This document shows, one piece after another, positions 1 to 18,053 of a stretch of 64,000 nucleotides of DNA. The stretch is from positions 53,209,793 through 53,273,792 of the forward strand of contig NC_054706.1 in the NCBI RefSeq assembly GCF_016097555.1, written 5' to 3'. The notes under the pieces are model-generated. The model did no database searches and was not told where the DNA came from. It saw only the letters and a program-made list of their open reading frames with translations. Both the position numbers and the translations under genes were made by a program. Within the stretch, counting starts at the first letter, position 1. The number at the start of each line of letters is the position of its first letter. This stretch comes from Gigantopelta aegis (taxonomy: Eukaryota; Mollusca; Gastropoda; Neomphalida; Peltospiridae).

Positions 1-570
1 GACACAAATTTTACAGTTGTAGCACAAATCATAAGTTCTGAAGTTTTATCACACTCAAGTTCTGCAATTGTAGCACACATACGTTTGGCAGTTGTAACAT
101 ACATAGGTTCCTCAATTGTGGTACTCAAAGATTCTGCAAACACAAATTCTTCAGTTGTAGCACACATCATAAGTTCTGCAGTTGTAACAGAGAAATATTC
201 TGCAGTTGTAATAGACTTGAGTTCTGTAATTGCAGCACACCAGTTTAGCAGTTACATGTAAAGTATACACTGGTTCTGCAATTGTAGTACCGTACACAAA
301 GGTTCTGCAGACACAAATTCTACATTTGTAGTACACATCATAAGTTCTGAAGTTGTAACAGAGAAATATTCTGCAGTTGTAATAGACTTGAGTTCTGTAA
401 TTGCAGCACACACAAGTTTAGCAGTTACATGTAAAGTATACACAGGTTCTGCAATTGTAGTACCGTACACAAAGGTTTTGCAGACACAAATTCTACAGTT
501 GTAGCACACATCATAAGTTCTGAAGTTGTATCACACACACGTTCTGCAATTGTAGAACACACACGTTTGG
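1..570. repeat. 24-bp minisatellite, block 1
   Basis: Degenerate units of TTCTGCAGTTGTAGCACACA type repeat every 24 bp. A higher-order duplication of about 171 bp is visible (191 against 362). The minus strand stays open over long parts and encodes 8-residue repeats of TTAEL type. Confidence 0.88.
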
Positions 571-829
571 CATCATAAGTGTAGTCATAATAGCTGTCGA
601 TGCATGGTATTGTGGTCTATTATAGAGTGCGCCGTGCGGCCCAATACCTCTGACTTCAGCACTCATGGTTTCTGTTAGGGTTACCTCACTCTTAGTCCAT
701 ATCAGTCTAGTCTCTACCCATTGACCAGTCCAGCATGGGTGTCCCTAACAGAAGCCAAAGCTCCTATTGGCATAGCTCTCTGGGTCACTGAGACACACAA
801 GCCCCCTCACCACGTCAAGGAATGGACTA

Positions 830-1320
830 TGAAGAGGAGTTCTGCAGTTGTAGCATACATAAGTTCTGTAGTTGTTACATAGAAATAGTCTGTAGTGTTA
901 ATAAACTCAATTTCTGCAGTTTCAGCATACACAGGTTTTGCAGTTACAAGTAAAGTATACATGCATGTAGATTCTGCAGTTGTAGCCCACAAAATATCTG
1001 CAGAAGTAAATTCTACAGTTGTAGCACACATCATAAATTCTGGATTTGTGACAAGACATGTTCTGCCATTGAATGACACTCAAGTCTCCTAGTTAAAGCA
1101 TACTTGGATTCTTCAGTTGTAGTAGAATTACATTCTACAGATGCAGTACATATAAGTTCTGCATATGTTACAAACTCAAGTTCTACAGTTGTAGTACACA
1201 CAAGTTAGGCCTACATAGGTTCTGCAGTTGTCACACACTTAAGTTGTGCAGTTGTAGCAGACACAAGTTCTACAGTTGTAGCAGATAAAAGTTCTGTAGT
1301 TGTAGCAAGGGCAGATCTAG
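830..1320. repeat. 24-bp minisatellite, block 2
   Basis: Same unit as block 1. The minus-strand ORFs here read ATTVELVSATTAQL. The segment between the blocks (571-829) is unrelated and without a gene I recognise. Confidence 0.85.
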
Positions 1321-1496
1321 AAAATATTTTAGTAGAAAAGACCAAGGGTAAAAGGTCACATGAACGAACTCCTACAAAGGGCACCCACATACAAATTTTA
1401 AATGAACCACTTTCAAAAATAAAAACTGTTGAAAAATTAAGAAACTTCAAGCATTTTTAAAAAGTTTAGTTAGTTTTTGTTTTAACGGAACAACTG

Positions 1497-1655
1497 GTGC
1501 ACATTGATTAATTAATCATCAGCTATTGGATGTCAAACATTTGGTAATTCTGACTCGTCAGAGGAAACCAGATACATTTTTTTTCTAATGCAGAAAGGGA
1601 TCTTTTATATGCACTTTCCCACAGACAGGAAAGCACATTGTGCAGCATTTCTGCA
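1497..1655 (-). mobile_element. SINE fragment, tail type B
   Basis: It shows the reversed tail words TGATTAATTAATCATC and GGATGTCAAACATTTGG, then AAAGGGATCTTTTATATGCA. The head is missing. Confidence 0.8.
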
Positions 1656-2124
1656 GTTGTAAGAGACTCTACTCCAGCTGTTAGTGTGCAGACGTAACTA
1701 ATTGTGCACATGCAGCTGCAAATTTCTGTCTGGCACCAGACCATGCACTGCCATGCAGCTGACATTTGATACCCTGTTACAGATGTTTTGTCAGTTGATA
1801 AAACCTTTCATTGTTATCTACATCACAATTTCACAAGTTCTGAGTATGAGAAAGAAAAGACACATGATTCATAAACTGCTCTGAAAAAAAAAAACATTAG
1901 GTAGAAGCAGAGAACTTCAAATGATAACCACCATAAAACACTATTAGTCAGTTTACAGTTGATTATTTGGCATAATTTCAACATCTTTATGATTCATACA
2001 ATACAGTCTTTCTTTTCAGGTTTGGAACAAGACAACTCTGTGATATAGATGGACAGCTTTCCAAGAATGTTTGCTGGTAAGAGAGAAAATGATCCAATAG
2101 GTCCATCATGTGTGACTGACCTTG

Positions 2125-2408
2125 CAACCGGTCGGTTTGGGATCGATCCCCATCAGTGGGCCCATTGGGCTATTTCTCGCTCCAGCCAGTGCACCACGAC
2201 TGGTAAATTAAAGGCTGTGGCATATACTATCCTGTCTATGGGATGGTGCATATAAAAGATCCCTTGCTGCTAATCGAAAAGAGTAGCCCATGAAGTAGCG
2301 ACAGTGGGTTTCCTCCCTCAATATCTGTGTAGTCCTTAACCATATGTCCGATGCCATATAACCGTAAATAAAATGTGTTGAGTGCGTCGTTAAATAAAAC
2401 ATTTCCTT
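2125..2408 (+). mobile_element. SINE, tail type A, 5' truncated
   Basis: The tRNA-like B box GGGATCGATCCCC, the body (CCAGTGCACCACGACTGG, GGATGGTGCATATAAAAGAT) and the tail CCATATAACCGTAAATAAAA ending GTCGTTAAATAAAAC are all present. Confidence 0.9.
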
Positions 2409-2504
2409 CCCACTATACCCTCAGAAAGGTATACTAGCATACTTACTTTTTCACTATTACGTGTAGCAGAACAAATAAAGGAAAGGAGTATTTGTTTAAA
2501 GGTG

Positions 2505-2696
2505 CAGACCCTAGTTTCAGCCCGTGAAAATGGACACCAAGTTTAGTTAATCTACAAGCCTGTAACACATTTGGATAAAGATACAACAGAGCGATTCAAG
2601 AGTCTGTGACGTTGAAAGGGTGATATACCCTTAAAAATGGACAAAAACTCAAATCCATAACTGTTACTTCTCAGACGCACATGCGTTTTTAAAATC
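2505..2696 (+). mobile_element. truncated MITE B
   Basis: It begins AGGTGCAGACCCTAGTTTCA after TTTAA and continues with MITE B sequence (TTGGATAAAGATACAAC, CTTCTCAGACGCACATG). The far end is replaced by a SINE at 2697. Confidence 0.7.
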
Positions 2697-2958
2697 AATG
2701 CCCATCAGTGGCTCATTGGGCTATTTCTAGTTCCAGCCAGTGCACCATGATTGGTATATCAAAGGCTATGGTATGTGCTATCCTGTCTGTGGGATGGTGC
2801 ATATAAAAGATCCCTTATTACTAATGGAAAAATGTATCGTGTTTCTTCTCTAAGACTATATGTGAGAATTACCAAATGTCTGACATCCAATAGCTGATTA
2901 GCTGATGACAAATAAATCAATGTGCTCTAGTGGTGTCATTAAACAAAACAAAACAAAA
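2697..2958 (+). mobile_element. SINE, tail type B, head truncated
   Basis: The body begins ATGCCCATCAGTGGCTCATT. The tail has TGACATCCAATAGCTGATTA and GTGTCATTAAACAAAAC. It joins the broken end of MITE B. Confidence 0.85.
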
Positions 2959-3137
2959 TTTAACAAACTTGGTACACATATATAGGTTCTACATGTGTCT
3001 GTACCACTGATGGACGTGTTTATACAGAACTGCAGTTCAACTGACACAGGTAGGTCTCCGCTCAGTGCTAGAGGTCTGACCGACTTCCATAACACGTTTT
3101 ATGGCTGGAACACAGCAGAAGAGTGCAGCAGAAACAC

Positions 3138-3347
3138 TGACATAGCCAGGATTTTATACTGGGGGGAGCAACCAATATGGGGGGGGGGGGTGGGGGGGGG
3201 GGGGGGGGGGGGGCAACTCACACTATGCATGTATGCATAGATTTTTGTATGTATGATTTTATTAAATTTAGTAGGTTTTTTTTTTAAATTTTGATTGGGG
3301 ACATGGATGCCATGGACCTTTCCCCCATCCCTATGCCACTGAGCAGA
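3138..3347. mobile_element. G-tract MITE (CATAGCCAGG ends)
   Basis: CATAGCCAGGATTTTATACT at the left and CCCTATGCCACTGAG at the right match the ends of the repeats at 13573 and 29808. A long G-tract (3179-3213) lies between them. Confidence 0.55.
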
Positions 3348-3802
3348 AATTACTAGTAAAAAAATCACAAGGCCCCCAATCACGATATAGGCAACACTCA
3401 CAAATGTTCTCTCAGTTAACTTTTAAGTGAAAATAAGCACAATACTATTAATATTAGAGTTACCTAAACAATTCAGGGAGCTGTGGGGGCAGAATTACAG
3501 GGACCATGCTGCCCACTTTTTCTCTGTTACTGTACAAGGCTGGAAGTGCCATAATGCCTGAAATTCTAAATTTTCTAAAAAAAAAAGCATGTCCCCAAAC
3601 CCTGCTAACAGGTTCGAGCCCTTCAGACACTCAAATTTCCATTCCCCAGGTCACCACATTGACTTGTAGTAAGATTCTTCAATTAAAAAAAAAGTAAACA
3701 TTTTTACATTTTTGTTTTAAAAAATGATTGGACAGATTTGCCCCACGTCCTCACTAAAGCACATTAATTAATTCATCATCAACTGTTGGATATCAAACAT
3801 TT

Positions 3803-4115
3803 GGGGCGGGACCTAGCCCAGTGGTACAGCGCTCTCTCGATGCGCAGTCGGTGTAGGATCGATCCCCGGTGGTGGGCCCATTGGGGTATTTCTCATTCCA
3901 GCCAGTGCCCCACGACTGGTATATCAAAGGCTGTGGTATGTACTATCCTGCCTGTGGGATGGTGCATATAAAAGATCCCTTGCTGCTAATTGAAAAGAGT
4001 AACCCATGAAGTGGTGACAGCGGGTTTCCTCTCTCAATGTGTGTGGTCCTTAACCATATGTTGGACTCCATATAACCGTAAATAAAATGTGTTGAGTGCG
4101 TCATTAAATTTCTTT
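3803..4115 (+). mobile_element. SINE, tail type A, full length
   Basis: The A box TAGCCCAGTGGTACAGCG, the B box AGGATCGATCCCC, the shared body and tail A ending GCGTCATTAAA are present. A short type-B tail fragment in reverse precedes it (3760-3802). Confidence 0.92.
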
Positions 4116-4263
4116 AGTTTTTAAAACGTTCGATAATCTGACCTATAATCTTTGAGGAAATGCACTAAATCCCCCCAACCAAAAAAAAAGGATGGATTTA
4201 AAACAACAAAATGTGCAGCTAGTTTCAACATTATGTCAGTCATGTTTTAATAAATAAAATACA

Positions 4264-11900
<7,637 letters not shown>

Positions 11901-12343
11901 GACCCCTGCCCTTACACCAATAAACCTGTTGAGCCTTTTGTTTTGTTATTTGAAACAGGACTGTACAGTCAATTGTAAAGAACACAAATGCCACGTGTTT
12001 ATAGACTATTTATAGTTTAATGGACAAAACAACAAAAAACGAGAAGACTAATAGAATTTGATCACGTCTTTCATTAGCCGTTCTGTCCAAGCACCTCAAG
12101 CGCATTTTGCTAAGCAAGCACAGGAAATCAACTTTTTAACCTTTTAGACGTTCTTTATATGCGTATATCAGAGTAGTTTATTTGTTTTAAATAGGACCGC
12201 CTTGGTAAATGCCGTTTTGAACAAGGCATGCATGCATAATGTTACACTGTATAAGATGGTTGTTTTAGTAATATAAAACTGCTGGGTGTTCTTATTATAT
12301 TAACACCTTTACTTGATTAGTCGTGTTCTGTTCTACACTTGAA

Positions 12344-12345
12344 AA

Positions 12346-12400
<55 letters not shown>

Positions 12401-12402
12401 AC
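12344..12402. repeat. AAAT microsatellite
   Basis: Tandem AAAT (ATAA) units in the region upstream of ZCCHC24. Confidence 0.97.
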
Positions 12403-12687
12403 AAAAATAAACAAACAAACAATAACAATAATTTAAAAAATTCGGAAACACGACTCTACCTAAAAACAAGAAAGGCCGATTATTTTTTATTTATATAGAT
12501 GAAAAGAAGAAGAAGAAGAAAAAGTAGAAAATAATAACCCGACCTAACCTGCCTATTATATTGGCAATAATGTGTGTGTAAAGGACATGCTATCTTTGAA
12601 TGAAGAATTAAATTAATAATGAAATATATTCGCAAAATTCTAGCATTTGGCGACTTGGACCACGACTATTAATATTACTTTTTAAAT

Positions 12688-13142
12688 CAGGCGCGTATGC
12701 AAAGGGCTTTGGGGTCGAACCCTCCGCTCCAACCGAGTTTTCTGGGGGTTTCCCCGGTGTATTTTTCGGAGGAGCATGAGCCGAACTCCCCCCCCCTCCC
12801 CCCCCCCAAAAAAATATATATAAACGTACGAGACAGTGGGGGCAGGGGGGAGGGACTGTCCCCTTAGTGCTGGAGCAAAACCTCAAATTGGGGTAAAAAC
12901 GATAGAGATATTCGGACAAAATGTACCAATTTGAGGCATTCTAATCATGTATTTTCATCATTCTACTCGCAAAATTAGTTGTAATCCATATAAAAATGCG
13001 TAGTGATTTGTTTGCTATCCTATATAGCTATTTGGCAGTAATGCTAATATGAAAAAAAAGTTGTTATCCAGATTCGGGCATTTTTATTTAATTCGGACAA
13101 AAACAAGCCTGCCCCCTACAAAAATGGGAGCCCGTACGCCTA
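12688..13142. repeat. GC-rich dispersed repeat
   Basis: CAGGCGCGTATGC at the left and GAGCCCGTACGCCTATGC at the right are roughly inverse. G- and C-tracts at 12790-12855 lie inside. Its family is not recognised. Confidence 0.4.
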
Positions 13143-13289
13143 TGCTTAAAGACGTATCCAGATTCCCATCCCACCTGTACAATTTCCTGCACAGTCGCCT
13201 AAATATTAATTGTTAATAGGTATTTTAGGGAATTTAAACATTACTTATTTGTTTATTTCTGTTTTTGATGTTTGTTTGTTTGTGGGTGT

Positions 13290-13400
13290 TTTTTTTTTTT
13301 TTTTTTTGTTTTTTTTGGGTGGGTTTTTTTTTTTGGGGGGGGGGGGTCGTTTTTCAGTAGTTTCATTTTGCGCGCGCGCGCGTGTGTGTGTGTGTGGTTT
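13290..13400. repeat. poly-T, poly-G and GC/GT simple repeats
   Basis: Runs of T and G are followed by alternating GC then GT. The GC/GT alternation (about 13370-13396) has Z-DNA-forming composition. Confidence 0.95.
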
Positions 13401-13572
13401 AAAAAAAAAAATCATTATTTTATTTTTATTATGTTTTTCGTTTTAATACTTTAGGAACTCAAAACATGTATTACTATATTGACATAACTGTCACAGTGGT
13501 AAACAAATGTTCAGGTTTTTGAGACTAGTAATTTTTTTACGCAAGAAAACAGGTGTATACATACACGTATAT

Positions 13573-13727
13573 CACTGGCGTTTGAAGCGGGGCGGGGGAG
13601 GGGGGGGGGCATGTGCCCTCTTTTGAGATATTTTGCTTTATATTTGGTTTATAATAGTGGAAAAGTGTTTAAATATAAAAGTGTGCCCCCACCCCCACAC
13701 GTTTTGGCACCTTCCTACGCCACTGAA
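13573..13727. mobile_element. G-tract MITE (CACTGGCGT ends)
   Basis: TCACTGGCGTTTGAAGCGGG at the left and CTACGCCACTGAATA at the right are inverted. Runs of G and C fill the interior. Confidence 0.5.
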
Positions 13728-14137
13728 TATGTACATATATACACACATACATGTATACAATGTATATCAATCAATAAAATATTTACATGCTCCTATACCA
13801 CGAAGGTTTCGAGCATGTCTATCCCAGGTTCGGCCACCGGATGCCAGTAGTCCAACCTGGGACAGAACAATTACTGGGGCAATTTTGATATTTAAACAAA
13901 CAGGGAAAAAGGACTTTACAATAAATAATTTTTGCGTTATTTTCCCAAACAATATTTAATATACATCAAACAACTAACAATTTGTAACGCAAATTTAGAT
14001 CGGGCAGTCCTAAATATAAATATATTTTAAAATAATTTTTTAAATATATTAATTAGCCCTCATAATAGGGGTGGCAGGTGACTAAGAGGTTAGGCTTCAG
14101 CCACAAAAAGGTTTTTTTAATAGGGAAATATGTTTTA

Positions 14138-14600
14138 CTTAGGGGCACCCATCGTATTGGGGACTTCGGTGTGGCCGAAACCGGGAAGGCTCCGGGGGGG
14201 GGGGGGGAGGGGCAGTCCCCCGGACAAACCTAACACCCCTTACGGCCAAAACCGCCTACGCCTACCGCCTACGCCTACCGCCCTAACCATCTTCCGGTGG
14301 AGTATCCCCCACCCACCCAGCACCCCCCCCAGCACCCCCCCCCGGCCAACCCAACCGTCGTGCCCTCCAGTCTCGGTGCCCCCATCCTTAGGGGCACCCA
14401 TCGTATTGGGGACTTCGGTGTGGCCGAAACCGGGGAAGGTTCCGGGGGGGGGCAGTCCCCCGGACAAACCTAACAACTCTTACGACCAAAACCGCCTACG
14501 CCTACCGCCCTAACCATCTTCCGGTGGAGTATCCCCCACCCACCCAGCACCCCCCCCGGCCAACCCAACCGTCGTGCCCTCCAGTCTCGGTGCCCCCATC
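14138..14600 (+). repeat. GC-rich direct duplication of a roughly 210-250 bp unit
   Basis: GGGGCACCCATCGTATTGGG begins units at 14142 and 14392. Each runs through TTCGGTGTGGCCGAAACCGG, GGACAAACCTAAC and CCATCTTCCGGTGGAGTATC to GTCTCGGTGCCCCCATC. The copies are nearly identical except for tract lengths. A poly-A run follows at 14641. Confidence 0.85.
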
Positions 14601-14619
14601 AAAAATTAGGCCCAAGGGC

Positions 14620-14666
14620 CAACGATTCTACCAGAGAAGGAAAAAAAAAAAAAAAATAATAATAAT

Positions 14667-14697
<31 letters not shown>

Positions 14698-15450
14698 TTT
14701 AAACAGGGAAAGTTAAGCGTCTGGTGAGTCTGGCAATATAAAAACGTATCCTGGCGATTCCAAGTCCAGGGGCGCCTCTCCATAATCCTGGAGAAACAGA
14801 ACGTTATGCCATTCATCGGACGCTGGCACCACTTTAATTTAGAAACCTAGCGCATACAAGTATGGTATAGAACCATGTTGCATACCCTAGGATAGGAGCA
14901 GCGCACCGCCCTATTAAATTCCTATTTCCTATTATAAAAAGAGGTTAAAAACATAAATAACTTATCATAAAAAACACATATTTAAAAGAGCACGCTGGTA
15001 ACCTATTTAATTTAAAAAATAAACACCAAAATAAAAATTGAAACAATGTATATCATTACTAATTGTAATTGCATGTGTTGAATTTGCCGCATGCTTAGCT
15101 AAGAAAAGTATAACAATAACTATGCTAAGAAAAGTATAACAATAACTATATTTAGAGGAGACCTCAAAAATGACCGGTCAATAGTTTTTACAGAACATAG
15201 TACTACAATTTATTACGTTCAAAGTGTTTTTAGGTCAACGTTACACTGAGGAAAACGCGCACCTGTTCAATAAATAAATGGTGGGGTCTTTTTTTTGGGG
15301 GGGGGGGGGTGTTCTTGATTAAAATAATTACCATCATTGGTGTAGCCATGATTGTATGGGTGTGTGTGTCTGTCTTTTACACGTATTAAGGGGCGACAGG
15401 CAAATATAAAGGTGGTGGGGGAAAGTGGGGGGGGGGGGGCGAGATCTGGA
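14620..15450. other. intergenic, no gene seen
   Basis: It contains poly-A (14641-14694), a tandem duplication of GCTAAGAAAAGTATAACAAT (15099-15148) and G-tracts at 15297-15310 and 15427-15439. No coding exon is supported. Confidence 0.5.
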
Positions 15451-15918
15451 TTTATTAATCATTGACTATTAGATATGAAACATTTGGTAAATTCTGACTC
15501 GATGGAGGAAACCCGCTACATTTTTCATTAGCAAAGAGGGATCTTTTGTGTACTTTTCCACAGATAGGACAGTATATACCATGATTTTTGATATAACAGC
15601 AGTTTGTTTGCTTTGTTTAACGACACCACTAGAGAACATTGATTTATTAATCATCGGCTATTGGATGGCAAACATATGGTAATTTCAGACTCGTAGTCTT
15701 AGAGGAAACCGGTTAAATTTTTTCATCAGCGTGAAGGGATCTTTTATGTGCACTTTTCCTCAGACAGCACAGCACATACCACGAACTTTGATATAACAGT
15801 AGTTGAGCTCTGGTTTGGACCAAAGCCCAATCAGAGAATGGTCCACTGAGGTGGTTCGAAACAACGTCGAAACCACTTCATGCGAACGCTCTACCGACTG
15901 ACTTAGATCCAGCCCCTA
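15451..15918 (-). mobile_element. two adjacent minus-strand SINEs, tail type B
   Basis: A tail-half copy (15451-15600) is followed by a near-complete copy (15606-15918) with reversed head CTTAGATCCAGCCCC. A GAAT microsatellite (15920-15975) abuts the head. Confidence 0.85.
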
Positions 15919-15919
15919 A

Positions 15920-15975
15920 TGAATGAATGAATGAATGAATGAATGAATGAATGAATGAATGAATGAATGAATGAA
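15920..15975. repeat. GAAT microsatellite at a SINE end
   Basis: About 14 GAAT units abut the head of the minus-strand SINE. Confidence 0.97.
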
Positions 15976-16065
15976 AAAACCTTCTCCCGTGTGTTCTATC
16001 AGTAATACCGTTAACAGTGTATATTACATGTGAGCAGGGCCACTATACCCAGTCTAACATAACTA

Positions 16066-16355
16066 GGGAAGGAAGGAAATGTTTTATTTAACGACGCACT
16101 CAACACATTTTATTTACGGTTATATGGCGTCGGACATATGGTTAAGGACCACACAGATATTGAAGGAGGAAACACACTGTCGCCACTTCATGGGCTACTC
16201 TTTTCGATTAGCAGAAAGGGATCTTTTATATGCACCATCTCACAGACAGGGTAGTACATACCACGGCCTTTGATGTACCAGTCGTGGTGCACTGGCTGGA
16301 GCGAGAAATAGCCCAATGGGCCCACTGATGGGGATCGATCCCAAACCGAAAATAA
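16066..16355 (-). mobile_element. SINE, tail type A, minus strand
   Basis: It starts with the reversed tail GGAAATGTTTTATTTAACGA and runs through the full body to GATGGGGATCGATCCCAAAC. The A box is missing. Confidence 0.9.
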
Positions 16356-16499
16356 CTAGGGATGCAGTAAGACAAAAATCCGGGTACACTAATAATGTAT
16401 TTTTATTATTATTATTATCATCATCATCATCATTAATATTATTATTATAAGATCCCCTTTAGTTTGATAGAAACAATAAAAAAATGGGAGAGAGAAAGC

Positions 16500-16770
16500 A
16501 GAAAAAACCTCGCTCGCCTGAGGTGCTTGGGTCGAACCTCCTCAGCGGATTAATTTGGGGGTGTCCCATCCTAACTGGTTCCCCACGACAGGTATATCAA
16601 AGGCGGTGGTATGTGCTATTCTGCCTGTTGGAAAGTGCATATACATTTGTTAGCTTTGCTCCAAATGGGAAAATGTAGCGGATTTCCTTTGAAGTCAGAA
16701 TTAACAAATATTTGACATTCAATAGCCGATGATTAATTAATCATTGTTCTCTAGTGTGTCGTTAAATAAC
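16500..16770 (+). mobile_element. SINE, tail type B, diverged
   Basis: The head CTCGCCTGAGGTGCTTGGGT is shared with the copy at 4264. The tail TTGACATTCAATAGCCGATG ends GTGTCGTTAAATAAC. Confidence 0.8.
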
Positions 16771-16953
16771 TGGGTAATAAGAAATCCCGACAAGAATCCT
16801 GAATGTATTTATCCGTATAATGCTTTATGAATATTTAAATCATATTAAATACGATAAATATCTGCATACATACACGCGCGCACATTAATATTATTTCCGC
16901 CCATCCGATATTTATTGTGTACGGATCCGAACAGATGGTTTCTTGGGCGTTAA

Positions 16954-17288
16954 AGGGACATTCCGGAGTTTGCTGCAATTTTTAAGATGTTATCGACTAA
17001 GAGAGACTTTTTAACACTTGTAATTTACATATCAAATATATTTTTCTGCATAAAATATTAGTGGCTGTATATTAAACGTGTTTCTGGTAGTTCTAATATT
17101 AGTACTAGGTCAAATTATTTGAAGACAAAATCCACTTTGGGCTTCTTCCAAACATTAAGACGACCAGAAACACATTGAATATACAGACACTGATATTCTA
17201 AACAAGAAAATATATATGTAAGTTTAATCGTAGAAATATTTTATTAGTCGAAAACATCTTACAATGCATCAAACTCAGGAATGTCTCT
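16954..17288. mobile_element. TTAA-type MITE A, copy 1
   Basis: The terminal repeat AGGGACATTCCGGAGTTTGC and its inverse sit between TTAA sites (16950-16953, 17289-17292). The whole element is a long imperfect palindrome of 335 bp. Confidence 0.88.
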
Positions 17289-17739
17289 TTAACAACAAAA
17301 TATGTTTTATTTCGTCATAAGCAATAATTCACAAATGTCTCCAATAAGACCAGGGATCCTCAGTGTCACTGAGATTCATTCTGGCAGCAAACATCTCTCT
17401 GTGATATCATTACAAGAAGGAACGAAAAGAAGAAGAGTCTTTGTTGGATGTCGACAGAATTTTCGGGTTCCCTACTGATAGAATAATTAATCATGGAGAT
17501 ATTCACATTCCTATTGCGTTGCCTCCCATTGTTTATGCCCCCCCCCCCCCAAAAAAAAAAAAAAAAAACAAAAAACACTTGTACACAGGGCTATTTTTGC
17601 GAGATCTCGCGTAAGTTCACGGTTAGCGTACACGAGTTGCTCCGCAACACGGGCATACGCAGTGGAATGTGACAGAGGTCTATTGTAATACTTGATTTAG
17701 AAAGTGTAAAAAAAAAATCAAACTCGCTATTATGCTAAG

Positions 17740-17850
17740 CAGGCTTGCTCTGAAGACCACGTGTCAGAATTCCCAATATTTAATAGTAAACATCAAAAAG
17801 CCGATGCTTTATCGTTGTTCTCTAGTGGTGTCGTTAAACAAAACACATGT
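17740..17850 (+). mobile_element. SINE tail-B fragment
   Basis: Only the tail words (GCCGATGCTTTATC, TCTCTAGTGGTGTCGTTAAA) remain. Confidence 0.7.
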
Positions 17851-18053
17851 TTGATTAAGGTTTAGTATTACTATTACATTGTCACAAGTTACCATGGTTA
17901 CTAAGGAGAGCATACAACATGAAAAGTCGCACAAGGCCTCAAAATATCCTCGAACTGGTACAGGGTTTGTTTGTTTTGTTTTTGTTTTGTTTTTGTGGTT
18001 TTTTTAAACCATAGTTCAAATTTTACTTATATATAACACAATAAACGGATAGT

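Noticed and set aside
1-1320. CRISPR-like array
   Set aside because: The units are contiguous and degenerate with no spacers, and the genome is eukaryotic.
13210-13454. ORFs rich in F and G
   Set aside because: They come from poly-T/poly-G runs and have no protein-like composition.
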